A stretch of DNA of 64,000 bases from UBA1479 sp038109305 (lineage in GTDB: Bacteria > Pseudomonadota > Alphaproteobacteria > Rhodospirillales > Casp-alpha2): positions 1-64,000 of the forward strand of contig JAYNIR010000015.1 of the NCBI GenBank assembly GCA_038109305.1, in the 5' to 3' direction. A program made the translations under genes and the position numbers. Positions 7,303 to 16,309 of this stretch are shown here, one piece after another. The number at the start of each line of letters is the position of its first letter. Position 1 is the first letter of the stretch. The notes beneath the pieces were generated by a model that ran no database searches, was not told the origin of the DNA, and worked only from the letters and a program-made list of their open reading frames with translations.

Positions 7303-8412
7303 CTAGGGCTCCCGTGAAATCCACCCGCCGCCCAAAACCCGGTCCCCGTCGTAAAACACACACGCCTGGCCGGGCGCGACGCCGTCCTGCGGGTGTTCGA
7401 ACTTGACCTGGGCACGGCCGTCGCCGGTGCCGAACAACACCGCCGGCACGGGCTTGAACATCGACCGGATCTTGACCTGGGCCCGATAAACCTTGGCGCG
7501 CAGATCCCCGTCACCGAGCCAGTTGACGTCGGTCACCGTCAGGCTTTTGCGGCCGAGCGCATCCCGGGGCCCGACGACAACGCGGCGGGTTTCCGGTTCG
7601 AGGCGCAAAACATAAAGTGGCTCCGGCGTGCCGCCGATGCCGATGCCTTTGCGCTGGCCGACCGTGAAATGAATGATGCCGTCGTGCTGTCCCAGAACAT
7701 TGCCGTCCCGGTCGACGATGTCGCCGGGATCGTGGGCTTCGGGACGGAGCCGTTGGACCACCCGCGCATAGTCGCCGTCGGGCACGAAGCAGATGTCCAT
7801 GCTTTCCGGCTTGTCGGCGACGGCGAGGCCCAGCCGAGTCGCGTGCGCCCGAGTTTCGGCCTTGTCCATGCCGCCCAAAGGAAAGCGGAGGAAGTCCAGC
7901 TGTTCGCCCGTCGTCGTGAACAGGAAATAGCTCTGGTCCTTGGCCGGGTCCGTCGCCCGGTACAATTCGGCGCCCTGGGCCCCTGCGACGCGGCGCACGT
8001 AGTGGCCGGTGACCAGCGCGTCGGCGCCCAGGTCGCGGGCCTGGCCCAGCATGTCCTGAAACTTCACCGTCTGATTACACCGCACGCACGGAATCGGCGT
8101 TTCGCCGCGCAGGTAAGTATCCGCGAAATCGTCCATCACCTGATCGCGAAATCGGCTTTCGTAATTCAGGACATAGTGAGGAATGCCCAATTGGTCGGCG
8201 ACGCGGCGCGCATCCATGATGTCGACCCCAGCGCAGCAGGTTTTCTGCCCCGGTTGCGGGGCCCCCATGTCGTAAAGCTGCATGGTCATGCCGATGGTTT
8301 CGTACCCGGCCTCGGCCACCAGAGCCGCCGCGGTCGAACTATCGACGCCGCCCGACATAGCGACGACGACGCGGGCCTTTTCGGCCGGTTTGGAAAGTCC
8401 AAGGTCAATCAT
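7303..8412 (-). CDS. mnmA: tRNA-specific 2-thiouridylase MnmA
   Basis: This 369-residue enzyme activates U34 of Lys, Glu and Gln tRNAs with ATP and inserts sulfur relayed from a cysteine desulfurase. The PP-loop SGGVDSS lies near the N-terminus. The two active-site Cys sit in PCVRCN (nucleophile region) and DICFVPDGDY (persulfide-forming Cys). GHYVRR and the C-terminal beta-barrel are also present. Length is normal. It is the last gene of the leftward isc cluster, so its sulfur source IscS is encoded about 5 kb upstream on the same strand. Confidence 0.96.
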   Translation of the reverse strand: MIDLGLSKPAEKARVVVAMSGGVDSSTAAALVAEAGYETIGMTMQLYDMGAPQPGQKTCCAGVDIMDARRVADQLGIPHYVLNYESRFRDQVMDDFADTYLRGETPIPCVRCNQTVKFQDMLGQARDLGADALVTGHYVRRVAGAQGAELYRATDPAKDQSYFLFTTTGEQLDFLRFPLGGMDKAETRAHATRLGLAVADKPESMDICFVPDGDYARVVQRLRPEAHDPGDIVDRDGNVLGQHDGIIHFTVGQRKGIGIGGTPEPLYVLRLEPETRRVVVGPRDALGRKSLTVTDVNWLGDGDLRAKVYRAQVKIRSMFKPVPAVLFGTGDGRAQVKFEHPQDGVAPGQACVFYDGDRVLGGGWISREP

Positions 8413-8461
8413 GGCTGAAATATAAGGGGTCCGGTTGGGCGGGCAAAGGGGGCCGCTCGGG

Positions 8462-9198
8462 TCACCCTCTGCTGGCTTCGCCCAGGTCGGCCAGCGTTCT
8501 TATGGTGACGGACCGGAAATCCCGTCGGGACAGCACGACAATCACCCAGGCGGTGGTGAAGAAAAGCGTCGCCAGGTGGATGAACCAAGGCAGCAGCGCC
8601 AAAGAGAAATAGGACGAGCGAAGCCCCCGGTTGAAGTTGTTGGTGGCGCTGCCTAGGATCGCCGCGGCGCGGGGCGGGAAGGCCTTTTTTATGGCGTCGT
8701 TGCATTTGTCGGCTTTCGGCGCGGCGCCGATCATGATCGGCGTGTAGTTGAATTGCCGCAAACACTAGGCGAACTTGAAAAACGCGTAAACGAAGATGAT
8801 CAGAAGGACGAAAATCTTCAGCTCCATGACCCAGCGCGCCGCCGGGTGCTGAAGGATATTTCGTAAACCAGCGAACGCAGATTTTCGAACTGGCCTAACA
8901 TGGCGACGACCTCGGCCAGAACCAGCAGGGCCGTTGAAATGAACAACCCGCCGGACCGCATGTAAGCCTGGACGATCTGCACGTCGGGCATGCGGTTGTC
9001 GCGCTCGAGAATGCGTTCCATCCATCGGTGGCGGTAATCGCCCATGACCTTTGCCATCGGCCGTTTACCCCAGGCGATCTTGTCGGCGATCATGGCGTAA
9101 CCGAACATGCCGGCGGCAAGCGAGCAGAGCGCCAGCGCGTCCAGCCCGGGGATAAGATTGAAAATCATGCCGTCCCGGCCCATCATGGCTCCGGACAT
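8462..9198 (-). pseudogene. DUF599 membrane protein, disrupted by a frameshift and a stop
   Basis: Three pieces together match the DUF599 family. 9198-8860 gives a start with a TM segment and WMERILERDNRMPDVQIV. A second frame from about 8860 gives ILQHPAARWVMELK and LLIIFVYAFFKFA. After a TAG at 8765-8767 the same frame resumes LRQFNYTPIMIGAAP and NNFNRGLRSSYF to 8462. Homologues as I recall them have Trp where the TAG lies, consistent with TGG to TAG. The frameshift lies at about 8854-8862. The remnant sits between iscX and mnmA, apparently inside the isc transcript. Confidence 0.75.
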
Positions 9199-9207
9199 TC
9201 CTTTTCG

Positions 9208-9408
9208 TCAGTCGCGCTCTTCAAGCCAAGCCATCTGAATGGCCTCGAGAATTTTTTCGTTGGATTTTTGCGGGTCGTCATCGAAATTGGGCAGTTCCTG
9301 CACCCATTTCCACAGGTCGGTGAACCGCAGGTTTACTACATCCGCGTCCGGGTGCGCGTCTTCCAGCTCAATGGCGATGTCATGTACATTGGTCCAGCGA
9401 AGTCCCAT
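9208..9408 (-). CDS. iscX: Fe-S assembly protein IscX
   Basis: A 66-residue acidic protein with the IscX pattern: LRWTNVHDIAIELEDAHPD, RFTDLWKWV and NFDDDPQKSNEKILEAIQ. In Escherichia coli IscX (YfhJ) binds IscS and iron and modulates cluster assembly. Its position directly after the ferredoxin gene is the canonical isc order. Length matches the family. Confidence 0.95.
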   Translation of the reverse strand: MGLRWTNVHDIAIELEDAHPDADVVNLRFTDLWKWVQELPNFDDDPQKSNEKILEAIQMAWLEERD

Positions 9409-9429
9409 ATCGGTTTCCCTTTTGCCCGG

Positions 9430-9780
9430 TCAGACCTTGCGATCCACCATCATGTTGCGGGTCGCCTTCGGCAGGGTCACGCGAAGGCTGTTCAGGTCCT
9501 TGCACATGACGATCTGACAGCCGAGCCTCGAGGTGTGCGTCAGCCCAAAGGCTAGGTCGAGCATGTCTTCTTCGTCTTCCGTCGGTTCGTCCAGCATGTC
9601 GAAAAACTTGTCCTCGACGATCACGTGGCAGGTCGAACACGCGAGCGATCCTTCGCACGCCCCTTCCAGCTCGATGCCGTTGCGGTGCGCAACCTCGAGC
9701 ACCGAAAGCCCTTCCGGCGCGTCGACTTCCTTGGCCGTCCCGTCGGGCAGAACGAAGGTCATTTTGTACATGTCGGTCAT
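9430..9780 (-). CDS. fdx: ISC-type [2Fe-2S] ferredoxin
   Basis: A 116-residue adrenodoxin-like ferredoxin. The cluster ligands are C42, C48, C51 and C88 (ACEGSLACSTCH, then RLGCQIV), the ISC spacing. An acidic stretch (DEPTEDEEDMLD) corresponds to the partner-binding helix. It supplies electrons for reducing sulfane sulfur on IscU. It lies between hscA and iscX. C93 is an extra Cys close to the fourth ligand. Confidence 0.95.
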   Translation of the reverse strand: MTDMYKMTFVLPDGTAKEVDAPEGLSVLEVAHRNGIELEGACEGSLACSTCHVIVEDKFFDMLDEPTEDEEDMLDLAFGLTHTSRLGCQIVMCKDLNSLRVTLPKATRNMMVDRKV

Positions 9781-9812
9781 TCGTCGAATATTCCCTATAA
9801 GTCGTTGCCCGA

Positions 9813-11702
9813 TCAGTCACCGGTTCTGGCGGCGCGTTCAAGCGAATTTACGTCGGCGCCGCGGAGCGCCGCGCGTATGCCCCTGTCCATGCGCTTTTCG
9901 GCGAACGCGCGGGTGCCTTCCTCAAGCGCGTCTGCGGAGGCGGAAATAGCGTCGCGGTCTTCGCCGGCGACGGCCTTGTCCAGCGCGTCCAGCAGACCGT
10001 CGATATCCTTGCGTTCGCCGTCGTCGATCAAGTCGCCGTCGACGGCCAGCGCGGCGCGAACCGCATTGGCCAACCGTCCGGCCTCGACCCTGGCTTCGGC
10101 CAGAAGCCGCGCCGTCATGTCATCCTTGGCGTGCTTCATGGAGTCGTAAAGCATGGTTGACATTTCTTCTTCGGAAAGCCCGTAGGACGGCTTGACCTCG
10201 ATGGACTGTTCCGTACCAGTGGTTTCCTCGCGCGCACTGACGGTCAAGAGACCATCCGCATCAACCGCATAGCTCACCCGGATACGCGCGGCACCCGCCG
10301 TCATCGGCGGGATGCCCCGGAGCGTAAACCGCGCAAGCGAACGGTTCTGCGTAACCATTTCCCGTTCGCCCTGGACAACGTGCACCGCCATGGCCGACTG
10401 GCCGTCCTGATAGGTGGTGAATTCCTGGGCTTTCGCAACGGGGATCGGCGTGTTGCGGGGTATGATCTTTTCCGTCAGGCCGCCCATCGTTTCAATGCCG
10501 AGGCTGAGCGGCGTAACGTCGAGCAACAACGTGTTCGAGCCCACCGTGAGCGCTTCGGCCTGCAGCGCCGCGCCGACGGCGACGACTTCGTCCGGGTCGA
10601 TATCGGCCAAGGGTTCGCATTCAAAAATTTTGCCGATGCTTCGGCGCACCAGCGGCACACGGGTCGACCCGCCGACCAGGACGACGCCCTGAATGTCTTT
10701 TGGGCCGACGTCCGCGTCTTCCATGACCGACTGGCAGATATCGAGCGTCCGGCGGACGAGCGACTCAATCAGCCCTTCGAAGGTCGCGCGGTCGATGTGA
10801 TAGGCCTTCTTCACATCGCCCATTTGGAAGCCCCAGGTGCCTTCAAGGTCCGTCGAGAGCGCTTCCTTCACCTGGCGGGCCGCGGCGACGGCCTGTTTGA
10901 CGTGGCCGGAGCCGAGGGCCGCGCCGTCCCAGTCCCTCAAAAAATGTTCGGCGATGGCATGGTCGAAATCGTCGCCGCCCAAGGCCGCGTCGCCGCCCGT
11001 AGCCAGCACCTGAAACACGCCCTTTTCGAGCCGCAGAACGGAAATGTCGAAAGTGCCGCCGCCCAGGTCGTAAACCGCATAAACACCCTCGGCCTGTTTA
11101 TCCAATCCGTAGGCCAGCGCCGCCGCCGTCGGCTCGTTGACCAGGCGCAGAACTTCCAGCCCCGCGAGCCGGGCGGCGTCCTTGGTAGCCGTGCGTGCGG
11201 CGTCGTCGAAATAGGCCGGCACGGTGATAACCGCGCGGGTGACGCCGCGGTCGAGGGTTTCTTCCGCCCGTTTTTTCAACGCGGTCAGAATATGGCTTGA
11301 AATTTCCACGGGTGTCAGCGTCCGCCCGGCAACGCGGATGCGAACCATGCCGCCGGCATCGAAGGCGGGTTCGACATCAAAGGGCAACTGCCCGGCGACT
11401 TGTTTGACGTCTTCAATCCCGCGGCCCATCAGCCGCTTGATGGAACTGACGACGCTGTCGGGTTTCATCGCAATCAGCCGCTTGGCGAGGCCGCCGACGA
11501 CGGGCGAGCCGTCCGGCGCATAGGCGACGACGGACGGCACCAGCGCCTCGCCCTCTTCATCGCGCAACACTTTGGGTTTGCCGTCGGTTGATACGGCGAC
11601 GACGGAATTGGTCGTGCCCAGATCGATGCCCACGGCGAGGTTCCGGTCACCCTCGTGAGGCGCCGGCGTTTCGCCGGGCTCGTGTATCTGCAACAACGCC
11701 AT
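9813..11702 (-). CDS. hscA: Fe-S cluster transfer chaperone HscA
   Basis: An Hsp70-family ATPase of 629 residues. The ATG at 11702 is chosen because the frame upstream overlaps hscB. The N-terminal IDLGTTNSVVAV phosphate-binding loop, DLGGGTFDISVL, the GGSTRVP signature and the substrate-binding domain (NTPIPVAKAQEFTTYQDGQ) are all present. HscA releases clusters from IscU, whose LPPVK recognition motif is encoded about 3 kb upstream. Its J-protein partner hscB ends 4 bp before this start. Confidence 0.96.
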   Translation of the reverse strand: MALLQIHEPGETPAPHEGDRNLAVGIDLGTTNSVVAVSTDGKPKVLRDEEGEALVPSVVAYAPDGSPVVGGLAKRLIAMKPDSVVSSIKRLMGRGIEDVKQVAGQLPFDVEPAFDAGGMVRIRVAGRTLTPVEISSHILTALKKRAEETLDRGVTRAVITVPAYFDDAARTATKDAARLAGLEVLRLVNEPTAAALAYGLDKQAEGVYAVYDLGGGTFDISVLRLEKGVFQVLATGGDAALGGDDFDHAIAEHFLRDWDGAALGSGHVKQAVAAARQVKEALSTDLEGTWGFQMGDVKKAYHIDRATFEGLIESLVRRTLDICQSVMEDADVGPKDIQGVVLVGGSTRVPLVRRSIGKIFECEPLADIDPDEVVAVGAALQAEALTVGSNTLLLDVTPLSLGIETMGGLTEKIIPRNTPIPVAKAQEFTTYQDGQSAMAVHVVQGEREMVTQNRSLARFTLRGIPPMTAGAARIRVSYAVDADGLLTVSAREETTGTEQSIEVKPSYGLSEEEMSTMLYDSMKHAKDDMTARLLAEARVEAGRLANAVRAALAVDGDLIDDGERKDIDGLLDALDKAVAGEDRDAISASADALEEGTRAFAEKRMDRGIRAALRGADVNSLERAARTGD

Positions 11703-11706
11703 AGAC

Positions 11707-12441
11707 CTAAGACCCCGACTGCAGTTCCGCCCGGCGGTACCGGGTTTCATCGGCAAGCTTCCGCAAGTATTTGAGCCGCGTGATTAGCGTGCCGACGGCA
11801 TCCATGTCGCGGTTTTCGAAGGCCGTCGCCAGTTCGGCCTCGCAATCGCCGATTTCGTCGTGCGCGCGTTTGGTAATGACGATGACGTCGTCGGGCGTTT
11901 CGGCCTCGGCCAGGGCTTCGCGCATTTCCATGGCTTCCATCAGGATCACCGGATCGGTCAGTGCATTGCAACCTTCCTTCAACACGTTGATACCCGAAAG
12001 GCCCGCCAGATAGACCGCGCGTTTCAGCGGATCCTTCAATGTTTCATAGGCGTCATTGAGGCTTGTCGCCTGTTGCTGGCTGAGCGCCTTTTCTTTTGAT
12101 GTCTTGGTTGCGAAGCGGTCCGGATGCAGCGACCGCTGCGCCTTGAAGTACGCTGCCTCCAGCACCTTCAGTTCAACGCCGAAGCCGCGGGCGAGGCCGA
12201 GCCGTTCATAATGATCCGCCTGGCCCAGCGGCTGCACGGCATGACAGCTCGGGCAGAGGGCATCCGCGGCCCCCAACGGCCCGTGGCAGGACCAACACGG
12301 CCGGATCGACGCGTCTTTGCCGATCCTGCCTTCGGTTTTGGCGGATGCGTGGTCCAAGAATCTGCCCTTTCCAAGATGAAGCACCGGGCCTGGGACTTTC
12401 CCGGTGCGAGGAACAGCCGGGCGTGTAAGCCGGATTACCAA
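11707..12441 (-). CDS. hscB: J-domain co-chaperone HscB with N-terminal zinc-binding motif
   Basis: A 244-residue protein with a J domain (HPD at about 106-108, in SLHPDRF) and the C-terminal three-helix domain that binds IscU. Before the J domain lie two CxxC pairs (C49/C52 and C63/C66) that would bind zinc. Classical enterobacterial HscB lacks these, whereas eukaryotic HSC20 has a comparable cysteine motif. The first 40 residues look weakly conserved, so the true start may be an internal codon nearer the zinc motif. Confidence 0.92.
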   Translation of the reverse strand: MVIRLTRPAVPRTGKVPGPVLHLGKGRFLDHASAKTEGRIGKDASIRPCWSCHGPLGAADALCPSCHAVQPLGQADHYERLGLARGFGVELKVLEAAYFKAQRSLHPDRFATKTSKEKALSQQQATSLNDAYETLKDPLKRAVYLAGLSGINVLKEGCNALTDPVILMEAMEMREALAEAETPDDVIVITKRAHDEIGDCEAELATAFENRDMDAVGTLITRLKYLRKLADETRYRRAELQSGS

Positions 12442-12461
12442 CGATGTGCCGCGCGCGGCCG

Positions 12462-12782
12462 TTAAACGTGAAACGACTCGCCGCAGCCGCAGCGCCCCTT
12501 TTCGTTCGGGTTCTGGAACACAAAGCCGCTTTCAAGCTTGTCGACGACGTAATCCATTTCCGTCCCGATGATGAACATGGTCGCCTTCGGATCGATGAAG
12601 ATGGTCACGCCCTTATCTTCGATGACCTCATCGAACTCGTTCTTTTCATCGGCGAACTCCAGCGTATAGGACATGCCGGAGCATCCTTTGGTGCGGATGC
12701 CCACGCGAACCCCCGCCGACGGCTTACCGCGGCTCGCCAAAATCGATTTGACGTGCTCGGCGGCGGCATAGGTGATGCTCAT
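12462..12782 (-). CDS. iscA: A-type Fe-S carrier IscA
   Basis: A HesB/IscA family protein of about 106 residues from the ATG at 12782 (a GTG/ATG seven codons upstream is an alternative). The three conserved Cys are in TKGCSGMSY and the C-terminal GRCGCGES. It carries or delivers iron-sulfur clusters, mainly [4Fe-4S], to apo-proteins. Located between iscU and hscB as in other isc operons. Confidence 0.94.
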   Translation of the reverse strand: MSITYAAAEHVKSILASRGKPSAGVRVGIRTKGCSGMSYTLEFADEKNEFDEVIEDKGVTIFIDPKATMFIIGTEMDYVVDKLESGFVFQNPNEKGRCGCGESFHV

Positions 12783-12852
12783 TATCTGTGGCCGTTCCAT
12801 CATGCTTCTCCGGTCATGGTCGCCTGCCCGTGTTCGTCGTCGGGTGCTGTGG

Positions 12853-13236
12853 TCAGCTGCCCTTCTTCTGTTTGTAGTCGGCGATCGCCGCCTTGATAGC
12901 GTCTTCGGCCAGCACCGAACAGTGAATTTTCACGGGCGGGAGGGCCAGTTCTTCGGCGATCTGAGTGTTCTTGATGGACCCCGCTTCGTCGACGGTCTTG
13001 CCCTTGACCCATTCGGTCACCAACGAGGACGACGCGATGGCCGACCCGCAGCCGAAGGTCTTGAACTTGGCGTCTTCGATGATGCCGTCATCGGAAACCT
13101 TGATCTGTAGTTTCATGACGTCGCCGCACGCGGGCGCGCCGACCAGTCCGGTGCCGACGTTACCGTCGTTTTTATCGAGTGCGCCGACATTTCGGGGCTT
13201 TTCATAATGATCGATTAGTTTGTCGCTATAAGCCAT
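12853..13236 (-). CDS. iscU: Iron-sulfur cluster scaffold IscU
   Basis: 127 residues, numbering as in E. coli IscU: ligands C37, D39, C63 and C106, and the HscA-recognition peptide LPPVK at 99-103. It assembles [2Fe-2S] from iron and IscS-derived sulfur. There is 46 bp to iscS. No residue needed for function is missing. Confidence 0.97.
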   Translation of the reverse strand: MAYSDKLIDHYEKPRNVGALDKNDGNVGTGLVGAPACGDVMKLQIKVSDDGIIEDAKFKTFGCGSAIASSSLVTEWVKGKTVDEAGSIKNTQIAEELALPPVKIHCSVLAEDAIKAAIADYKQKKGS

Positions 13237-13282
13237 TTTCTTCTCCTGTTCCCAAAGTGTGGTTGTTTTCGTTCGGTTTCAA

Positions 13283-14545
13283 TCAGTGTTCCGCCCATTC
13301 GATGGATGAAATGTCGATGCCTTCCTGGTGCATTTCCCAAAGCGGGCTCATTTCGCGCAGCCGCTCGACCTCGCGGACGATTGCGTCGACCGCGTGGTAC
13401 ACGTCTTCCTCCGTCGTGAACCGGCCGAACCCGATGCGAAGCGACGTGTGCGCCAGTTCTACGTCGAGACCCAGCGCGCGAAGCACATAGCTGGGCTCCA
13501 GCGACGCCGAGGTACAAGCCGAACCGGACGACACCGCCAAGTCCTTGATTCCCATCATCAGGCCCTCGCCTTCGACGAAAGCGAACGAGATGTTAAGGTT
13601 GCCCGGGATGCGCTGGTCCATGTCGCCGTTCAGATACACTTCCGGCAGACGGCCGACGATGCCCTGATACATACGGTCACGCAGTTGCCGCAGGCGTTCG
13701 TTTTCAGCACCCATTTCCCTCTCGGCAATGGCACAAGCTTCGCCCAGGCCGACGCAGAGCGGCGTCGGCAAGGTGCCGGAGCGCATGCCCCGTTCCTGCC
13801 CGCCGCCGTTGATCATCGGCACCAGCCGCACGCGCGGGCGGCGGCGGACATACAGCGCGCCGATGCCCATGGGGCCGTAAATCTTGTGGCCGGAAATACT
13901 CATCAGATCGATGTTCATGTCTTCCACGTCCAGCGGGATCTTGCCCACCGCCTGGGCGCAGTCGGTGTGGAAGAACGTCTTGTTCTCCCGGCACATGGCG
14001 CCGATTTCCTTCAACGGCTGAATGACGCCGATTTCGTTGTTCACGCCCATGACGGAAACCAGCACCGTCTTGTCGGTCATGGTCTTGCGCAGCAGCTCCA
14101 GGTCAATCAACCCGTTCTTCTGCACCGGCAGGTAGGTGACTTCGAAGCCTTCCTGTTCCAGATGGCGGCAGGTATCGAGCACGCATTTATGTTCCGTCAC
14201 CACGGTGATGATGTGGTCGCGCTTGTCTTTAAAAAATTGCGCGACGCCCTTGATCGCCAGGTTGTTGGATTCCGTGGCGCCCGAGGTATAGATGATTTCC
14301 TTGGCGTTGGCGCCGATCAGGTGGGCGATCTGTTCGCGCGCAATCTCGACTGCGTCTTCCGCTTCCCAGCCGAAGAAATGGTTGCGCGAATGCGGGTTGC
14401 CGAACTGTTCGGAAAAATACGGCAGCATCTTTTCCGTCACGCGCGGGTCGGTCGGCGTCGTCGCCTGATAATCCAGATAGATCGGCGTCTTCCGGTTCTT
14501 GATGGTCGCCGGCAGGGCGTCTTTCTTTTCAATCGCGGTGCTCAT
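13283..14545 (-). CDS. iscS: Cysteine desulfurase IscS
   Basis: A PLP-dependent fold type I desulfurase of about 420 residues, with the ATG at 14545 chosen over an upstream in-frame ATG. The PLP Lys is in SGHKIYGPMG and the catalytic Cys is on the mobile loop SGSACTSASLEPS. It converts cysteine to alanine and a protein persulfide for IscU and for MnmA. The C-terminus is IscS-like (GRFTTEEDV). A second, divergent desulfurase gene lies immediately upstream. Confidence 0.96.
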   Translation of the reverse strand: MSTAIEKKDALPATIKNRKTPIYLDYQATTPTDPRVTEKMLPYFSEQFGNPHSRNHFFGWEAEDAVEIAREQIAHLIGANAKEIIYTSGATESNNLAIKGVAQFFKDKRDHIITVVTEHKCVLDTCRHLEQEGFEVTYLPVQKNGLIDLELLRKTMTDKTVLVSVMGVNNEIGVIQPLKEIGAMCRENKTFFHTDCAQAVGKIPLDVEDMNIDLMSISGHKIYGPMGIGALYVRRRPRVRLVPMINGGGQERGMRSGTLPTPLCVGLGEACAIAEREMGAENERLRQLRDRMYQGIVGRLPEVYLNGDMDQRIPGNLNISFAFVEGEGLMMGIKDLAVSSGSACTSASLEPSYVLRALGLDVELAHTSLRIGFGRFTTEEDVYHAVDAIVREVERLREMSPLWEMHQEGIDISSIEWAEH

Positions 14546-14603
14546 GGCTTTAAGAAACTTTCCTTCCAGGTGCAACTTAATGCGTTAATGAGTTCAAATT
14601 TCG

Positions 14604-15722
14604 TCAGGCCGCCATGCTGCCCGCGCCCAACCGGGCGTAAAGGGCCGTCCAGGCGGCGGTGAATTGGTCAATCTCGTTGGCGGTCGTGGTCCATCCCAGG
14701 CTGATCCGAAGCGCCGAATTCAATTGATCGGTGTCGGCGCCCATGGCCTTCAACACATGGCTCGACTCGACCTTGCCGGACGAACACGCCGACCCGGCGG
14801 AAACCGCGAAGCCTTCGAGATCGAAGGACATCACCTGCGTTTTGGCGCTGATGCCCGGCATGGTGATGCAGGACGTGTTGGCAAGACGCGCCACGTCCCG
14901 GGCGAACACCCGCGCCTCCGGGGCGCTTTTAAGATTGTGTGCTTCCATGCGGTCGCGGAGCAACGCCAGTTCCTGAAACACCTCGATCCCCGCGAGCGCC
15001 CTTTCGGCGGCAACGCCGAAGCCCGCAATGCCCGGCACATTTTCCGTGCCGGCGCGGCGCGACCGTTCCTGGCCGCCGCCCCAGTGGGTGGCGGAAATTT
15101 TAAATCCCGGCCGGATTACCAGCGCGCCGATACCCTGCGGACCGCCGATCTTATGGGCGGACAGGCTCAGCATGTCGACGCCCAAGGCCTTCATATCGAC
15201 CGCCATCTTGCCCGCCGCCTGCACGGCATCGCAGTGGACGGCAGCACCATGGCGCTTGGCAACCTCGGCAATTTCAGCAACCGGCTGGATGGCGCCGGTT
15301 TCATTATTGGCGAGCATGACGGACACCAGCGCCCGACCATCGTTCAAATCCTTCAAGGCGGCGTCGACGGCCGCCGGATCGACGACGCCGTCCGCCTGAA
15401 CCGCGATACGCGACGCATCCGGTCGTGCGTCCAGCACCGAGGCGTGCTCTATGTCGGAAACAAAAACCGCGGCGTCAACCGTTGCATTGGCAAGCGCCAG
15501 ATTGTTGGCTTCGGTCCCGCCGGAGGTGAAAATTACGTCGTCCGCCCGCGCACCCGCCAGCGCCGCGACCTGTTCCCGCGCGTCTTCGACGATCTTCCGC
15601 GCCCGGCGCCCAGCGCCGTGGACCGACGACGGATTGCCGGCATGCGCTAGCGCATCTCGGACGGCATCCGCCGCTTCGGGTCTGACCGGTGTGGTCGCGT
15701 TATGGTCCAGATAGATCGTCAT
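14604..15722 (-). CDS. Second cysteine desulfurase (NifS/IscS-like)
   Basis: A 372-residue class V aminotransferase-fold enzyme. It has MTIYLDHNATTPVRPEA at the N-terminus, the PLP Lys in SLSAHKIGGPQG, and the catalytic Cys in SAGSACSSGKVESSH. It lies between iscR and iscS on the same transcript. It is shorter than IscS and the loop sequence differs (SSGKVESSH instead of TSASLEPS), so it may use other acceptors. Whether it is redundant or specialised cannot be decided from sequence. Confidence 0.92.
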   Translation of the reverse strand: MTIYLDHNATTPVRPEAADAVRDALAHAGNPSSVHGAGRRARKIVEDAREQVAALAGARADDVIFTSGGTEANNLALANATVDAAVFVSDIEHASVLDARPDASRIAVQADGVVDPAAVDAALKDLNDGRALVSVMLANNETGAIQPVAEIAEVAKRHGAAVHCDAVQAAGKMAVDMKALGVDMLSLSAHKIGGPQGIGALVIRPGFKISATHWGGGQERSRRAGTENVPGIAGFGVAAERALAGIEVFQELALLRDRMEAHNLKSAPEARVFARDVARLANTSCITMPGISAKTQVMSFDLEGFAVSAGSACSSGKVESSHVLKAMGADTDQLNSALRISLGWTTTANEIDQFTAAWTALYARLGAGSMAA

Positions 15723-15753
15723 TTAAGTCGTCGCGGTCCTTACCTTGAAATCA

Positions 15754-16239
15754 TTATTCCGCCGGAACCTGAATGCCGCGGTCCTGAATATCCCGGTCTT
15801 GCCGGTAAAGCCGCCCGGCGGTGCCGAGAACGCGCTTTTCGACCACGTCCTTCAGCGAGACGGAGCTCAGGTACATGTAAATCTGATTGCCCAGTTCCTC
15901 CCAAAGGTCATGGGTCAGACAGCGCGCCTTATCGGCCTGGCAGCCCTGGGGCGACCCCGGGGTGCAGCGGGTCGTTTGGATCGGTTCGTCCACCGCCATG
16001 ATGATGTCGGCGACCCGCGTGTCGCCGGGGCCGTAAGCCAGGCGATATCCGCCGCCCGGTCCGCGCACGCTGTTGACCAGCCCGGCCTTGCGCAGTTTGC
16101 CGAACAACTGCTCCAGATAGGACAGGGAAATGTCCTGACGGTCGGCGACGTCGGCCAGCGCCACGGGTTTTTCATTCGCGTTGGCCGCCAAGTCGACCAT
16201 GGCCATCACGGCATATCGGCCTTTGGTGCTCAGTTTCAC
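15754..16239 (-). CDS. iscR: Rrf2-family Fe-S regulator IscR
   Basis: A winged-helix repressor/activator of 161 residues from the GTG at 16239, which has AAGGAG eight bases upstream and gives the canonical KLSTKGRYAV start. Cluster ligands are C92, C100, C107 and H110 (RCTPGSPQGC through CLTH), close to E. coli IscR C92, C98, C104 and H107. It probably controls the operon through the type 1-like box at 17148-17172. It lies second in the transcript, after cysE. Confidence 0.94.
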   Translation of the reverse strand: MKLSTKGRYAVMAMVDLAANANEKPVALADVADRQDISLSYLEQLFGKLRKAGLVNSVRGPGGGYRLAYGPGDTRVADIIMAVDEPIQTTRCTPGSPQGCQADKARCLTHDLWEELGNQIYMYLSSVSLKDVVEKRVLGTAGRLYRQDRDIQDRGIQVPAE

Positions 16240-16309
16240 TTTCTCATCTCCTTTCGGCACTGCTCAGCGATATGAACCGGGCCGCTTCTCCCACAACTTT
16301 AAAGTCGGC

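Noticed and set aside
13328..14662. 444-codon plus-strand frame opposite iscS
   Set aside because: Shadow of iscS. His/Arg-rich and without domains.
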